The notes under the pieces were generated by a model. The model saw only the letters and a program-made list of their open reading frames with translations. It did not search any database and was not told where the DNA came from. Positions 16,389-25,210 of a stretch of 64,000 nt of DNA are shown piece after piece. Origin of the DNA: Burkholderiales bacterium (lineage in GTDB: Bacteria > Pseudomonadota > Gammaproteobacteria > Burkholderiales > SG8-41); NCBI GenBank assembly GCA_030684405.1, contig JAUXYA010000005.1, forward strand, positions 62,001-126,000. Direction: 5' to 3'. Positions within the stretch are counted from its first letter, which is position 1, and each line of letters opens with the position of its first letter. The position numbers and the translations under genes are program-made.

Positions 16389-18650
16389 ATGATTGCCCAG
16401 GAACTCGAAGTCAGCTTGCACATGGCGTTTATGGAGGCCCGCCAGAAACGCCATGAATTCATTACCGTCGAACACTTGCTGCTGGCGTTGCTCGACAATC
16501 CGTCTGCGTCGGAGGTGCTGCGTTCCTGTGCAGCGAATGTCGACGAACTGCGCAAGCTGGTGGCTGATTTCGTCTCCGAACACACGCCGATTCTCGCCGG
16601 TGAAGAGGTTGATACCCAGCCGACCCTCGGGTTCCAGCGCGTGATCCAGCGCGCGATCCTCCACGTCCAGTCCTCCGGCAAGAAGGAAGTGACTGGTGCC
16701 AATGTGCTGGTGGCGATTTTCGGGGAGAAGGATTCCCACGCGGTTTATTTCCTGCACCAGAAGGGTGTGACCCGGCTTGACGTGGTCAACTTCATTTCGC
16801 ATGGGATCAGCAAAGTGCCCCAGGCCCAGCAACAGCCGAAGCCGGAAGGTGATGCGGCCGAGGTCGAGCAGGAAGCCCAGCCGGGCGGTGCGCTTGAGTC
16901 GTATACACAGAATCTCAATGCGCAGGCAACTGCCGGCAAAATAGATCCGCTGATCGGCCGCGACCATGAACTGGAACGGGTGATCCAGATTCTGTGCCGC
17001 CGGCGCAAAAACAATCCGCTGCTGGTGGGGGAGGCCGGTGTCGGCAAGACTGCGATCGCCGAAGGACTCGCGCGGCGCATTGTCGAGGGCGAGGTGCCCG
17101 ATATTCTGAGAAAAGCCTGTGTGTACGCGCTGGACATGGGGGCTCTGCTGGCCGGCACCAAGTATCGGGGCGATTTCGAGCAGCGCCTGAAAGCGGTGCT
17201 GAAGCAGTTGAACGAAAACCCGCAAGCGGTACTGTTCATTGACGAGATCCACACGCTGATCGGCGCCGGCGCGGCTTCGGGCGGCACGCTTGATGCCTCC
17301 AACCTGCTGAAGCCCGCGTTGTCGAGTGGCCAGTTGAAATGCATAGGCGCGACCACCTACAACGAGTACCGCGGAGTGTTCGAGAAGGACCATGCGCTGT
17401 CGCGGCGCTTTCAGAAAGTTGACGTCAACGAGCCGACAGTGGCCGAGACAGTGGCCATCCTGAAGGGGCTCAAGTCGCGCTTCGAAGAGCATCATGGTGT
17501 CAAGTACCAGCCGGGTGCCCTGACCGCAGCTGCGGAACTGTCGGCGCGTTTCATCAATGATCGCCACCTGCCGGACAAGGCCATCGACGTCATCGATGAG
17601 GCCGGTGCGGCGCAGAAGATCCTGCCGAAATCGAAGCAGAAGCGCGTTATCGGCAAGCACGAGATCGAGGCCATCATCACCAAGATCACGCGCATCCCGG
17701 CGCAGACCGTGTCGGTGGACGACCGCAATGCGCTGAAGACGCTGGACCGCGACCTGAGGGCGGTGGTGTTTGGCCAGGACAAGGCGATCGAAGCGCTGAC
17801 TGCGGCAATTCGCATGGCGCGCAGCGGTCTCGGCAACCCGGCGAAGCCGATCGGCAGCTTTCTGTTCAGCGGCCCGACCGGCGTCGGCAAGACCGAGGTC
17901 GCGCGCCAGCTTGCCTACGTGATGGGCGTGGAGCTGTTGCGTTTTGACATGTCGGAATACATGGAGCGCCACGCCGTGTCGCGGCTGATCGGCGCACCTC
18001 CCGGCTATATCGGCTTCGATCAGGGCGGCCTGCTGACCGAGGCGGTCACCAAGAACCCGTATTCGGTGCTGCTGCTCGATGAAATCGAGAAGGCGCACCC
18101 GGACATTTTCAACATTCTGCTGCAAGTGATGGATCACGGCACGCTCACCGACAACAACGGCCGCAAGGCGGATTTCCGCAATGTGGTGATCATCATGACC
18201 ACCAATGCCGGCGCCGCGGAGCTGTCGAAGACCTCGATCGGCTTCACCACGGTCAGGCAGGCCGGCGACGAGATGGTCGAGATCAAGCGCATGTTCACAC
18301 CGGAGTTCCGCAACCGCCTTGACGGCATCATCTCTTTCAAGTCGCTTGATCGCGAAGTCATCCTGCGCGTCGTTGACAAGTTCCTGATGCAGCTTGAGGA
18401 GCAGTTGCACGAGAAGAAGGTCGACATCAGTTTCACGCCGGCGCTGCGCGAGTATCTTGCCGACAAGGGATTCGACCCGCAGATGGGCGCGCGACCGATG
18501 GCGCGGCTGATCCAGGACACCATCCGCAGTGCCTTGGCTGATGAGTTGTTGTTCGGCAGACTGGCCGGTGGCGGCAGGGTCGCGGTTGATGTCGACGACG
18601 ACGGCAAGGTAAGCCTGAAGTTTATCGAGGAAGCCGCCAGCGTCGCCTGA
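16389..18650 (+). CDS. clpA: ATP-dependent Clp protease ATPase subunit ClpA
   Basis: A 753-residue AAA+ unfoldase, the partner of ClpP and ClpS. It has a Clp-N repeat domain (MIAQELEVSLHMAFMEARQK), a first ATPase module with GEAGVGKT and FIDEIHTLIGAG, and a second with GPTGVGKTEVARQLA and LLDEIEKAHPDIFN. The C-terminal D2 small domain has FDPQMGARPMARLIQD. The length is normal and there is no ClpB-type middle domain. It is downstream of clpS and followed by a strong terminator. Confidence 0.97.
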   Translation: MIAQELEVSLHMAFMEARQKRHEFITVEHLLLALLDNPSASEVLRSCAANVDELRKLVADFVSEHTPILAGEEVDTQPTLGFQRVIQRAILHVQSSGKKEVTGANVLVAIFGEKDSHAVYFLHQKGVTRLDVVNFISHGISKVPQAQQQPKPEGDAAEVEQEAQPGGALESYTQNLNAQATAGKIDPLIGRDHELERVIQILCRRRKNNPLLVGEAGVGKTAIAEGLARRIVEGEVPDILRKACVYALDMGALLAGTKYRGDFEQRLKAVLKQLNENPQAVLFIDEIHTLIGAGAASGGTLDASNLLKPALSSGQLKCIGATTYNEYRGVFEKDHALSRRFQKVDVNEPTVAETVAILKGLKSRFEEHHGVKYQPGALTAAAELSARFINDRHLPDKAIDVIDEAGAAQKILPKSKQKRVIGKHEIEAIITKITRIPAQTVSVDDRNALKTLDRDLRAVVFGQDKAIEALTAAIRMARSGLGNPAKPIGSFLFSGPTGVGKTEVARQLAYVMGVELLRFDMSEYMERHAVSRLIGAPPGYIGFDQGGLLTEAVTKNPYSVLLLDEIEKAHPDIFNILLQVMDHGTLTDNNGRKADFRNVVIIMTTNAGAAELSKTSIGFTTVRQAGDEMVEIKRMFTPEFRNRLDGIISFKSLDREVILRVVDKFLMQLEEQLHEKKVDISFTPALREYLADKGFDPQMGARPMARLIQDTIRSALADELLFGRLAGGGRVAVDVDDDGKVSLKFIEEAASVA

Positions 18651-18676
18651 GACTGTACGGTCCTGCGGTATCCCAG

Positions 18677-18702
18677 CCGCCGGCTTTTTTGCCGGCGGTT
18701 TT
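18677..18702 (+). terminator. Rho-independent terminator of clpSA
   Basis: CCGCCGGC and GCCGGCGG (8 bp, TTTTTT loop) are followed by TTTT, 26 bp past the clpA stop. Confidence 0.9.
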
Positions 18703-18797
18703 CTTGACAGCTTCCATCTTTGCGCGGACACTGGTTTTATTAGAAAAGCCTGATGCATCAGGATTCAGCGGTACCCATTCGTTGATTGGAGGAGCAC

Positions 18798-19136
18798 ATG
18801 CGTAGAGTGATCACCTTGCTGGCCGCGCTTGCGGCTGGCGGATTGGCGCAACCCGCGGTGGCGGCCGATGCCCAATATGCCCGCAGCCTGGCGGCGACCT
18901 GCTTTGCCTGCCACGGCACCGATGGCCGCAGCGTCAACGGCGTGCCGCCCAGCCTTGCCGGACTGAATCGCGATTACCTGCTGAGGCAGATGCAGGAGTT
19001 TCGCGACGGCAAGCGTCCGGCGACGATCATGCACCATCATGCCAAGGGCTACACCAACGAACAGCTCGAGCTGATCGCGGGTTATTTCGCTGCGGTTACG
19101 CCCGGTCGCGCAGTGCCTGCGCCGGCCGTGCGTTAG
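18798..19136 (+). CDS. fccA: Cytochrome c subunit of sulfide dehydrogenase (FccA-like)
   Basis: A 112-residue exported c-type cytochrome. It has a signal peptide (MRRVITLLAALAAGG, then AVAAD), one haem site CFACH with the context TCFACHGTDGR, and a distal methionine in IMHHHAKGYTNEQLELIAGYFA. It should accept electrons from the flavoprotein encoded by the next gene, 9 bp away, in periplasmic sulfide oxidation. I chose the ATG at 18798 because GGAGGA lies 4-9 bp before it; the frame opens 4 codons earlier. Confidence 0.9.
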   Translation: MRRVITLLAALAAGGLAQPAVAADAQYARSLAATCFACHGTDGRSVNGVPPSLAGLNRDYLLRQMQEFRDGKRPATIMHHHAKGYTNEQLELIAGYFAAVTPGRAVPAPAVR

Positions 19137-19145
19137 GAGGACAAC

Positions 19146-20417
19146 ATGACTATTTCCAGACGCGAATTCATGAAATGGGCCTCTGCGGGGGCAGGTGTTG
19201 CAGCGATTTCAGGCTGTGTTACCGCCGGCAGCGGCGGTGCCGGCCGGGTGGTGGTGATCGGCGGCGGTTACGGCGGTGCGACCGCGGCGAAGTTTGTGAA
19301 AATGTGGGGGCCGGACATCGACGTCACGCTGGTTGAACCCAATCAGCACTTCATCTCTTGCCCGATCAGCAACCTGGTGCTTGGCGGTAACGCGCAGATG
19401 GCCGACATCAGCTTCAGCTACGAAGGTTTGCGTGCCCGTGGCATCCGCGTGGTTCGCGACAGCGCGGTAGCCATTGATGCCGAGAAGCGCATGGTGCGGC
19501 TTGCCGGCGGCGACAGCCTGCCCTATGACCGTGCGATCGTTTCGCCGGGCATCGAGTTCATGACCGACCAGATCCCCTCGCTTAAGAATCCCGATACGCA
19601 GAACCGCATCCTGCATGCCTGGAAGGCCGGTCCGCAGACGGTGGCGCTGCGCAAGCAATTGGAGTCGATGCGCGACGGCGGCGTTTATGTGCTGCAAATG
19701 CCGATGGCGCCGTACCGCTGCCCGCCCGGACCGTACGAACGCGTCTGCCAGGTCGCGGATTATTTCAAGAAGGCCAAGCCGAAGTCGAAAATCATCGTGC
19801 TGGACTCGAACCCGGACATCACGTCGAAGAAAGGTCTGTTCCTCGCGGCCTGGAACGGCCTCTACAAGGGCATGATCGACTACCGGCCGAACAGCGAGAT
19901 TGCCGATGTCGACGTCAAGGGTATGACCGTCAAGTTGCAGTTCGACAACGTGAAGGGTGACGTGCTCAACGTTGTCCCGGCGCAGCGTGCCGCCGACATA
20001 GCGGTGAGAAGCGGTCTGATCACGGCCAACAATCGCTGGTGTGGTGTTGACTGGACCACCTGCGAATCGACGGCTGTGAAAGGTGTGCATGTGCTGGGTG
20101 ACTCGACGCTGTCGGCGCCGGGCATGCCTAAATCGGGCAGCATGGCCAACCAGCATGCCAAGGTCTGCGCCGCCGCCGTGGTGGCGCTGATCAAGGGCCA
20201 GCCGGTCAACAGCGACACGATGATGATGAACACCTGCTACAGCTTCGTCAGCGGTGACAGCGCGATACACGTCGCGTCGGTGCACCGCTACGACCCGGCT
20301 CAGAAGACCATCACCCCGGTGAAAGGCAGTGGCGGCGTGTCGAGTGCGGCGAGCGCGGCCGAGGCGGCTTACGCCTGGGGCTGGGCACGCAACATCTGGG
20401 CCGAAGCACTGGCCTGA
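19146..20417 (+). CDS. fccB: Flavocytochrome c sulfide dehydrogenase flavoprotein subunit
   Basis: A 423-residue FAD protein that oxidises sulfide to sulfur or polysulfide in the periplasm and passes electrons to FccA. A twin-arginine signal (ISRREFMKWASAGAGV) ends near a lipobox-like SGCVTAG. The FAD-binding fold follows with VVVIGGGYGGATAAK. Cysteines that form the sulfide-active disulfide in the family are present (HFISCPISNLVLGG and GVDWTTCESTAVKG). The C-terminus has the FCSD-specific domain (MMMNTCYSFVSGDSAIHVA). With fccA it makes a two-gene operon ending at a terminator. SoxF is a close homologue and cannot be excluded by sequence. Confidence 0.93.
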   Translation: MTISRREFMKWASAGAGVAAISGCVTAGSGGAGRVVVIGGGYGGATAAKFVKMWGPDIDVTLVEPNQHFISCPISNLVLGGNAQMADISFSYEGLRARGIRVVRDSAVAIDAEKRMVRLAGGDSLPYDRAIVSPGIEFMTDQIPSLKNPDTQNRILHAWKAGPQTVALRKQLESMRDGGVYVLQMPMAPYRCPPGPYERVCQVADYFKKAKPKSKIIVLDSNPDITSKKGLFLAAWNGLYKGMIDYRPNSEIADVDVKGMTVKLQFDNVKGDVLNVVPAQRAADIAVRSGLITANNRWCGVDWTTCESTAVKGVHVLGDSTLSAPGMPKSGSMANQHAKVCAAAVVALIKGQPVNSDTMMMNTCYSFVSGDSAIHVASVHRYDPAQKTITPVKGSGGVSSAASAAEAAYAWGWARNIWAEALA

Positions 20418-20434
20418 AGTTCCGCAGATACGGG

Positions 20435-20461
20435 AAAGGGGGCGCTGCGGCGCCCCTTTTT
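20435..20461. terminator. Terminator between convergent fccB and the DUF2784 gene
   Basis: GGGGCGC-TGCG-GCGCCCC is followed by TTTTT on the plus strand and preceded by AAA for the minus strand. It can serve both converging genes. Confidence 0.85.
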
Positions 20462-20841
20462 CATGCCGGTCTGCGCGGCCGCGGCGGCACTCGCCACCAG
20501 GTGATCGCGACCAGTGTGGCGTAGAGCAGGTAGGCGACGGTAAACATCCACGGCGGCAGGTCGTAGAACAGCAACTCGTGTATCCAGCGCGCAACGAAGC
20601 TGCGTTCAGAAGTCGCGCCGCGCAGTGCGTCTTCCCACAGCGTCAGCGGGCACCAGATCCCGGCCGCAGCTTCCGCGCTGACGAACAGGATGGCAGCGAG
20701 ATGGGCGATGCGAAAGCTGCGACTGCGCACCCAGCGCCAGCCGCGCAGGGCGCCGATCCACACCAGTGGCAGGCCGGCGACGACGAATACGACGAAGGCA
20801 AAATGGGTGACGAGTATCAGGTCGGCGAGCAGCAGCCGCAT
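20461..20841 (-). CDS. DUF2784 family membrane protein
   Basis: A 126-residue protein with about four hydrophobic helices (LLLADLILVTHFAFVVFVV, then IAHLAAILFVSAEA and PWMFTVAYLLYATLVAITWW). The DUF2784 landmarks CPLTLWEDALRG and WIHELLFYDLP are present. Function unknown in the family; small inner-membrane protein. I chose the ATG at 20841 over a longer frame. It lies 11 bp after the sulfurtransferase gene on the same strand and is probably co-transcribed with it. Confidence 0.88.
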   Translation of the reverse strand: MRLLLADLILVTHFAFVVFVVAGLPLVWIGALRGWRWVRSRSFRIAHLAAILFVSAEAAAGIWCPLTLWEDALRGATSERSFVARWIHELLFYDLPPWMFTVAYLLYATLVAITWWRVPPRPRRPA

Positions 20842-20852
20842 AGTTTCCGGCG

Positions 20853-21707
20853 TCAGGGCGTTGCGCCGGTGGTGACCGGACGGCGGCGGTCGCTGACCCA
20901 TTCGCTCCAGGAACCGGGATAGAGCCGCGAGCCTGCGAGGCCGGCCACTTCCATCGCCAGCAGGTTGTGGCAGGCGGTGACGCCGGAACCGCACTGATGG
21001 ACGACGTCGGTGGGTGCATGCCCGTTCAGCAACTCGCTGAATTCGGTTTTCAAGGCAGTGGGCGTCTTGAAGCGGCCATCCTCACCGAGGTTCTGCTTGA
21101 AGAAACGATTGACCGCGCCTGGGATGTGTCCGGCGACCGGATCCAGAATTTCGTTTTCGCCGCGGTAGCGGTCGCTGCTGCGGGCATCCAGAACCAGCGC
21201 CTTGCGTGCGCCGAAATTGGCCTGCAGCAACGCGCTGTCTACTGCGAGCCGGGTCTGGGGCTTGACGCTGAAGCTCGTCGGCTCGACCGCCGGCTGTTCC
21301 ACCGTGAACGGCAGCTTCGCACGGGTCCAGGCTTGCCATCCGCCGTCGAGTACTGCGACGTTTGTGTGGCCGACCCAGCGCAGCATCCACCACAGTCGCG
21401 AGGCGTAGACGCCGCCCGACTCGTCGTAGGCAAGCACCTGGCTGTCGTTGCCGATGCCCAGCGCGCCAAGGCGCAGGCCGAAGGTCGAGGGATGGGGCAG
21501 GGGATGGCGGCCGTTGAGTCCGGTCTTGGGGCCTGAGAGATCGGAGTCCAGATGCAGGAAGCGCGCCCCCGGTATGTGCCCGGCGCGGTAGGCGCGGTAA
21601 CCGGCACTGTGGTTTGCCAGATCATGGCGGCAGTCGCAGATCACCCATCGCGGGTCGTGCAGGTGCCCTGCGGTCTCTGCGGTGCTGACTAGCGTTGTGA
21701 AGGCCAT
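20853..21707 (-). CDS. sseA: 3-mercaptopyruvate/thiosulfate sulfurtransferase (two rhodanese domains)
   Basis: A 284-residue two-domain rhodanese. The N-terminal inactive domain (VICDCRHDL, HIPGARFLHLD) is followed by the catalytic domain with the active-site loop CGSGVTAC. CGSGVTA is the mercaptopyruvate-type loop. It moves sulfane sulfur to thiol acceptors or cyanide and can also carry selenium in some systems, but nothing here shows that. I chose the ATG at 21707 (MAFTTLVS). The neighbour fccAB suggests a link to sulfur metabolism. Confidence 0.93.
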   Translation of the reverse strand: MAFTTLVSTAETAGHLHDPRWVICDCRHDLANHSAGYRAYRAGHIPGARFLHLDSDLSGPKTGLNGRHPLPHPSTFGLRLGALGIGNDSQVLAYDESGGVYASRLWWMLRWVGHTNVAVLDGGWQAWTRAKLPFTVEQPAVEPTSFSVKPQTRLAVDSALLQANFGARKALVLDARSSDRYRGENEILDPVAGHIPGAVNRFFKQNLGEDGRFKTPTALKTEFSELLNGHAPTDVVHQCGSGVTACHNLLAMEVAGLAGSRLYPGSWSEWVSDRRRPVTTGATP

Positions 21708-21838
21708 GGTTCGTCCGGTGCTGCGGTGTCGGGACCGGCAAAGGTAACAAACATCGATTGAAATGCAAGCGCCGGACTGCATGAACGGCAACACGCGACT
21801 GCCGTTCAGCGCTATAAATAATTGTTTTTTATTGAATT

Positions 21839-22942
21839 TTAAATATGGGGCGCCACTTCGCGCTGGACGAAATCGTGAAAGTGCAGCATGCCGTCTTCCA
21901 GCGGTGACTGGTAGGGGCCGCTCTCACTGCGCCCCTGCTGCCACAGTGCGCGCCGGCCTTCTGTCATGCGCGCAATGATCTCGGCATCCTCTACCGCGGT
22001 TTCGCGGTATGCCGCCTGCTCGGCTGCGACGAACTCGCGCTCGAAGAGCGCAATGTCCTCGGGGTAATAGAACTCGATGATGTTGCTGCAGGACTCAGGA
22101 CCGCGCGGAATGATCGCGCTGATTACCAGCACGTGCGGGTACCATTCGACCATGATGTTCGGGAAATAAGTCAGCCAGATCGCGCCGTGCGAGGGTGACT
22201 TGCCTGCGTCGTAGCGCAGCAACTGTTCGTGCCAGCGCCCGTAGACCGCGCTACCGGGGCGGGCAAGGCCGTTCTTGATGCCGCAGGTCTGCACACTGTA
22301 CCAGTCGCCGAATTCCCAGCGCAGGTCGGAGACGTTGACGAACTGGCCGAGCCCCGGATGAAAGGGCTCGACATGGTAGTCCTCGAGGTAAACCTCGATG
22401 AAGGTTTTCCAGTTGCAGGCGTATTCCTCGACTTCGACGCGGTCGAGCATGTAGCCGGAGAAGTCGAGGTCCTGCATTACGCCGAGGCCAGCCAGATCGC
22501 GCGCAACGTCGCGCTTGCCCGAGAACAGCAGTCCATTCCAGCGTGCCAGCGGCGAGCGCGCGAGGTCGAGGCAGGGGTTCTCGGGGAAGTGTGGCGCCCC
22601 GAGCAGTTTGCCGTCGAGGCTATAAGTCCAGCGATGCAACGGGCAGATGATGTTTTGCGCATTGCCGCGCCCCTTGAGGATCACCGCCTGGCGGTGGCGG
22701 CAGATGTTCGACAGCAGTTCGACGCTCTGTGCATTGCGCACCAGAGCCCGCGCGTTACCCTGCCAGGATAGTGCATGGTAGTCGCCGGCCTGGGGCACCA
22801 TCAGTTCGTGGCCGACGTAGCCCGGGCCGTTATCGAACAGCAGGCGCTTTTCGACTTCGTGGATATGCGGGTCGAAGTACCAGTGAACGGGGAGTTGCGT
22901 GGCGTTTTGCCGGAACGTGGTGACGCTGGAGAGATCGGACAT
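21839..22942 (-). CDS. Rieske-type ring-hydroxylating oxygenase alpha subunit
   Basis: A 367-residue iron enzyme. The Rieske [2Fe-2S] ligands are CRH in LLSNICRHRQAV and CPLH in NIICPLHRWTYS. The catalytic domain has the mononuclear-iron motif EDYHVEPFHPG. The family (PAH-dioxygenase or choline/carnitine-type oxygenases) hydroxylates aromatic or quaternary-ammonium substrates; the substrate here is unknown. No beta subunit or reductase gene is adjacent, so electrons must come from elsewhere. Confidence 0.92.
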   Translation of the reverse strand: MSDLSSVTTFRQNATQLPVHWYFDPHIHEVEKRLLFDNGPGYVGHELMVPQAGDYHALSWQGNARALVRNAQSVELLSNICRHRQAVILKGRGNAQNIICPLHRWTYSLDGKLLGAPHFPENPCLDLARSPLARWNGLLFSGKRDVARDLAGLGVMQDLDFSGYMLDRVEVEEYACNWKTFIEVYLEDYHVEPFHPGLGQFVNVSDLRWEFGDWYSVQTCGIKNGLARPGSAVYGRWHEQLLRYDAGKSPSHGAIWLTYFPNIMVEWYPHVLVISAIIPRGPESCSNIIEFYYPEDIALFEREFVAAEQAAYRETAVEDAEIIARMTEGRRALWQQGRSESGPYQSPLEDGMLHFHDFVQREVAPHI

Positions 22943-23084
22943 GCAGCGGGGAATGTTTACAGGTTGAGCAGCCGGAGAGGGCTTTACAAGGTCATGATTC
23001 TTAAGCGATTTAGGCTAATGCCGGGCCCACGAAAAAGGTCGGCTATTCTTCCCCAGCCCCCCCCAAAAGGCAACAACAATTTCC

Positions 23085-23861
23085 TCATGGCGCGGGAGAA
23101 GTGCCAGGCACTTGTTTCGTAACACTCTGTTTGTTAAACGAAATATCTCCAAAATAAGTTGTTGCAAACGCACCAGTGTTGTCGGTATCGACAGCGACCG
23201 CAATTGCCGTCACTGCCGGCGGATTTTCGCCGAAGGCCGAGCGGAAATCATCAACGATATTGCGTTCAAGATCCACCCAGCGATCAACGCGCGCGCCGCC
23301 CGACTCGACGACGATCAACCGTACCCGGTTGGTGTATGCACTGGGCGCAATGGTTCCTTTGGCGGCCTTGCCGTCCCAGACATAACAGAGAGTAGCTGCC
23401 GGCAGCTTGGGGTCGAACAGCGCCCTTGCAAGACGCAGCTTGCTGCGTTCGGCGAAAGACAGCTTTTCCAGGGGATAGTCGAACATCACGTAAAGCCGTG
23501 CCGGGAAATCGTCGCCCTCCCGGGTGCGCAGGTCGGCTTGTTCTATCAGGGTGCTGATTTTCCAGCGCCAGCGCAGCCAGGGTGTCGCCGCAGGATCCAC
23601 GTTTACCGGATGCGATAGTGCGGAGGCTGCCGCCTTGGCTTCCGCGCGCAATACCGTGGTGCCCCGGTCGTCCACCAGGGTGTAACGCGTCGGTGTGGCG
23701 GACCCCTTAGTGCTTAGTGGCAACCAGCCCACTGGCAGCGCGGCGCCGGCCTTTGCACTGGAGAAAGCGCCAGGCTCGCGGCGTTGTTCATCGGCCAGCG
23801 CAAACCCTGTTGCCGCAAGGACAAGCAGCAGCAGGATTTCAGATCGCGTCGGGCAGCGCAT
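23085..23861 (-). CDS. DUF3047 domain exported protein
   Basis: A 258-residue protein with a signal peptide (MRCPTRSEILLLLVLAATGFALA). Family blocks are YTLVDDRGTTVLRAEA, PWLRWRWKI, DDFPARLYVMFDYP and the end block AVDTDNTGAFATTYFGDI. DUF3047 proteins are periplasmic with a jelly-roll-like fold and no known function. I chose the ATG at 23861 because it begins the signal peptide; the longer frame upstream lies inside the neighbouring glycosyltransferase gene. Its start overlaps that gene's end by 23 bp, so it is the last gene of the minus-strand cluster that runs from ArsS. Confidence 0.85.
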   Translation of the reverse strand: MRCPTRSEILLLLVLAATGFALADEQRREPGAFSSAKAGAALPVGWLPLSTKGSATPTRYTLVDDRGTTVLRAEAKAAASALSHPVNVDPAATPWLRWRWKISTLIEQADLRTREGDDFPARLYVMFDYPLEKLSFAERSKLRLARALFDPKLPAATLCYVWDGKAAKGTIAPSAYTNRVRLIVVESGGARVDRWVDLERNIVDDFRSAFGENPPAVTAIAVAVDTDNTGAFATTYFGDISFNKQSVTKQVPGTSPAP

Positions 23862-24486
23862 CGAGTAGTCCCGACCGGATAAGGCGTCGATAGTCGTCGG
23901 GGCGGTCGACATCCCACAGTGTCGCAAGCTCGCGCCAGCGCAGGTTGCCTTCGCGCAGGCGCATCCGGGTGTCAGCCATGACATCGGAGCCGCCCCAGAC
24001 GATTCCCGCGAACAACTGAGGTGCCTCACGTGCAAGGCCGACCAGGGCGTAACCGCCATCCTCCGCAGGTGCGAACACTGCATCGTGTCCTTCGCGCAGG
24101 GCGTCGGCGGCCGCTTGGAGTTGTGCTGCAGTCAGTACAGGGCAGTCAGTACCGATGATGATCACGTAGCGCCACTGCCGCAGCGCCTGTGCGAAGGCAT
24201 GGGCCATGCGCTCGCCGAGGTCTGCGCCCTGCTGCACATGCAGGCTGGCAGCGTGGCGCGATGCTGCCGCCTGCAGCAAAGGGTGCTTGTCGTCGGGTGA
24301 GCACCACAAGCCCACCATACCGGGGACCGCGGTCGTGGCGACTGCGAGGGACTGCAGCAGCATGCGCTGGTGCAGCATTGCAGCCCCTTCGGCGCCGAGC
24401 AGCGGAATAAGTCGTGATTTTGTCGCGCCGGCGACCGGCGCCCTGGCGAAGACCAGGATAGCGGTGTCAGGATTGCTGTCGGACAT
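23839..24486 (-). CDS. TIGR04282-type glycosyltransferase (predicted arsenosugar cluster)
   Basis: A 215-residue protein resembling CofC-like nucleotidyl or glycosyl transferases. The family block VFARAPVAGATKSRLIPLLG near the N-terminus and IIIGTDCPVLTAAQLQ in the middle are clear, followed by FAPAEDGGYALVGLA. TIGR04282 genes occur with a TIGR04283 glycosyltransferase and the radical SAM ArsS in clusters predicted to make arsenosugars or related glycosides. All three are present here. I prefer the ATG at 24486 (MSDSNPDTAIL). It overlaps the preceding gene by about 20 bp. Confidence 0.88.
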   Translation of the reverse strand: MSDSNPDTAILVFARAPVAGATKSRLIPLLGAEGAAMLHQRMLLQSLAVATTAVPGMVGLWCSPDDKHPLLQAAASRHAASLHVQQGADLGERMAHAFAQALRQWRYVIIIGTDCPVLTAAQLQAAADALREGHDAVFAPAEDGGYALVGLAREAPQLFAGIVWGGSDVMADTRMRLREGNLRWRELATLWDVDRPDDYRRLIRSGLLDALPDAI

Positions 24487-25210
24487 AACGTGCAGCGAGT
24501 TCACGGGGATCCGCACCCAGCCAGTAGGCGAGGCGCAGCCGCCACATCAGCAGCACCGTGCGCCAGAGGCCCTGCTGTTCCCAGCGCCGGCCGGAAGTGG
24601 TCAGCCGGTGCGCGATGCACAGCGGCCGGCTGTAGACCTTCAACTGCCGCGACAGTGCAATGTCTTCCATCAGCGGGATTTCGGGGAAACGTCCCGCCGC
24701 CTCGAACAGCGAACGCGTGATGAAGATGGCCTGGTCGCCGGTGACAATGCCGGTCAGGTGCGAGCGCCAGTTCATCATGCGCGCGATGACTTTCAGCATT
24801 GGGTGGCCGCCTGCGATGTCGACGTCGAAGCGACCCCAGCTGCGGCGGGCGCGGGCAAGACCGTCAATGATCAGGCCGTCGGCGTTTTCGGGCAGTTGTG
24901 TGTCCGCGTGCAGGAAACAGAGGATTTCCCCCGTTGCGGCAGCAGCCCCTGCGTTCATCTGCCACGCGCGGCCGCGTTCCGTCGTGATCACGCGGTCCGC
25001 CGCGGGTTGCGCCAGCGTCACGGTGGCATCGGTGCTGCCACCATCGGCGACGATGACTTCGACGCCGCGCCGGCGCAGCGGCTGCAGGCCGTCGAGCGTG
25101 GTTACGATGTGTTCGGCTTCGTTCAGCGCGGGGATGATGATGGAGAGGGACACGGGAATGCGGGACGGCGTGGTTCTGGCAGCTATTTGCGGGAGTCGTT
25201 CAGCGTCCAA
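24467..25210 (-). CDS. TIGR04283-type family 2 glycosyltransferase
   Basis: A 247-residue GT-A fold enzyme. It has LSIIIPALNEAEHI, VIVADGGSTDATV, and the metal-binding CFLHADTQLP loop. RFPEIPLMEDIALSRQLK is the acceptor-site block of the TIGR04283 family. The C-terminal helices are amphipathic. The ATG at 25210 overlaps the DUF547 gene by 28 bp; a GTG at 25153 right before LSIIIPAL is an alternative start. It is paired with the TIGR04282 protein in predicted arsenosugar-type clusters; the donor and acceptor are not known from sequence. Confidence 0.9.
   Translation of the reverse strand: MDAERLPQIAARTTPSRIPVSLSIIIPALNEAEHIVTTLDGLQPLRRRGVEVIVADGGSTDATVTLAQPAADRVITTERGRAWQMNAGAAAATGEILCFLHADTQLPENADGLIIDGLARARRSWGRFDVDIAGGHPMLKVIARMMNWRSHLTGIVTGDQAIFITRSLFEAAGRFPEIPLMEDIALSRQLKVYSRPLCIAHRLTTSGRRWEQQGLWRTVLLMWRLRLAYWLGADPRELAARYVRQQS

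Noticed and set aside
16359-18758. 799-codon minus-strand frame
   Set aside because: Antisense to clpA, whose ATPase motifs are clear.
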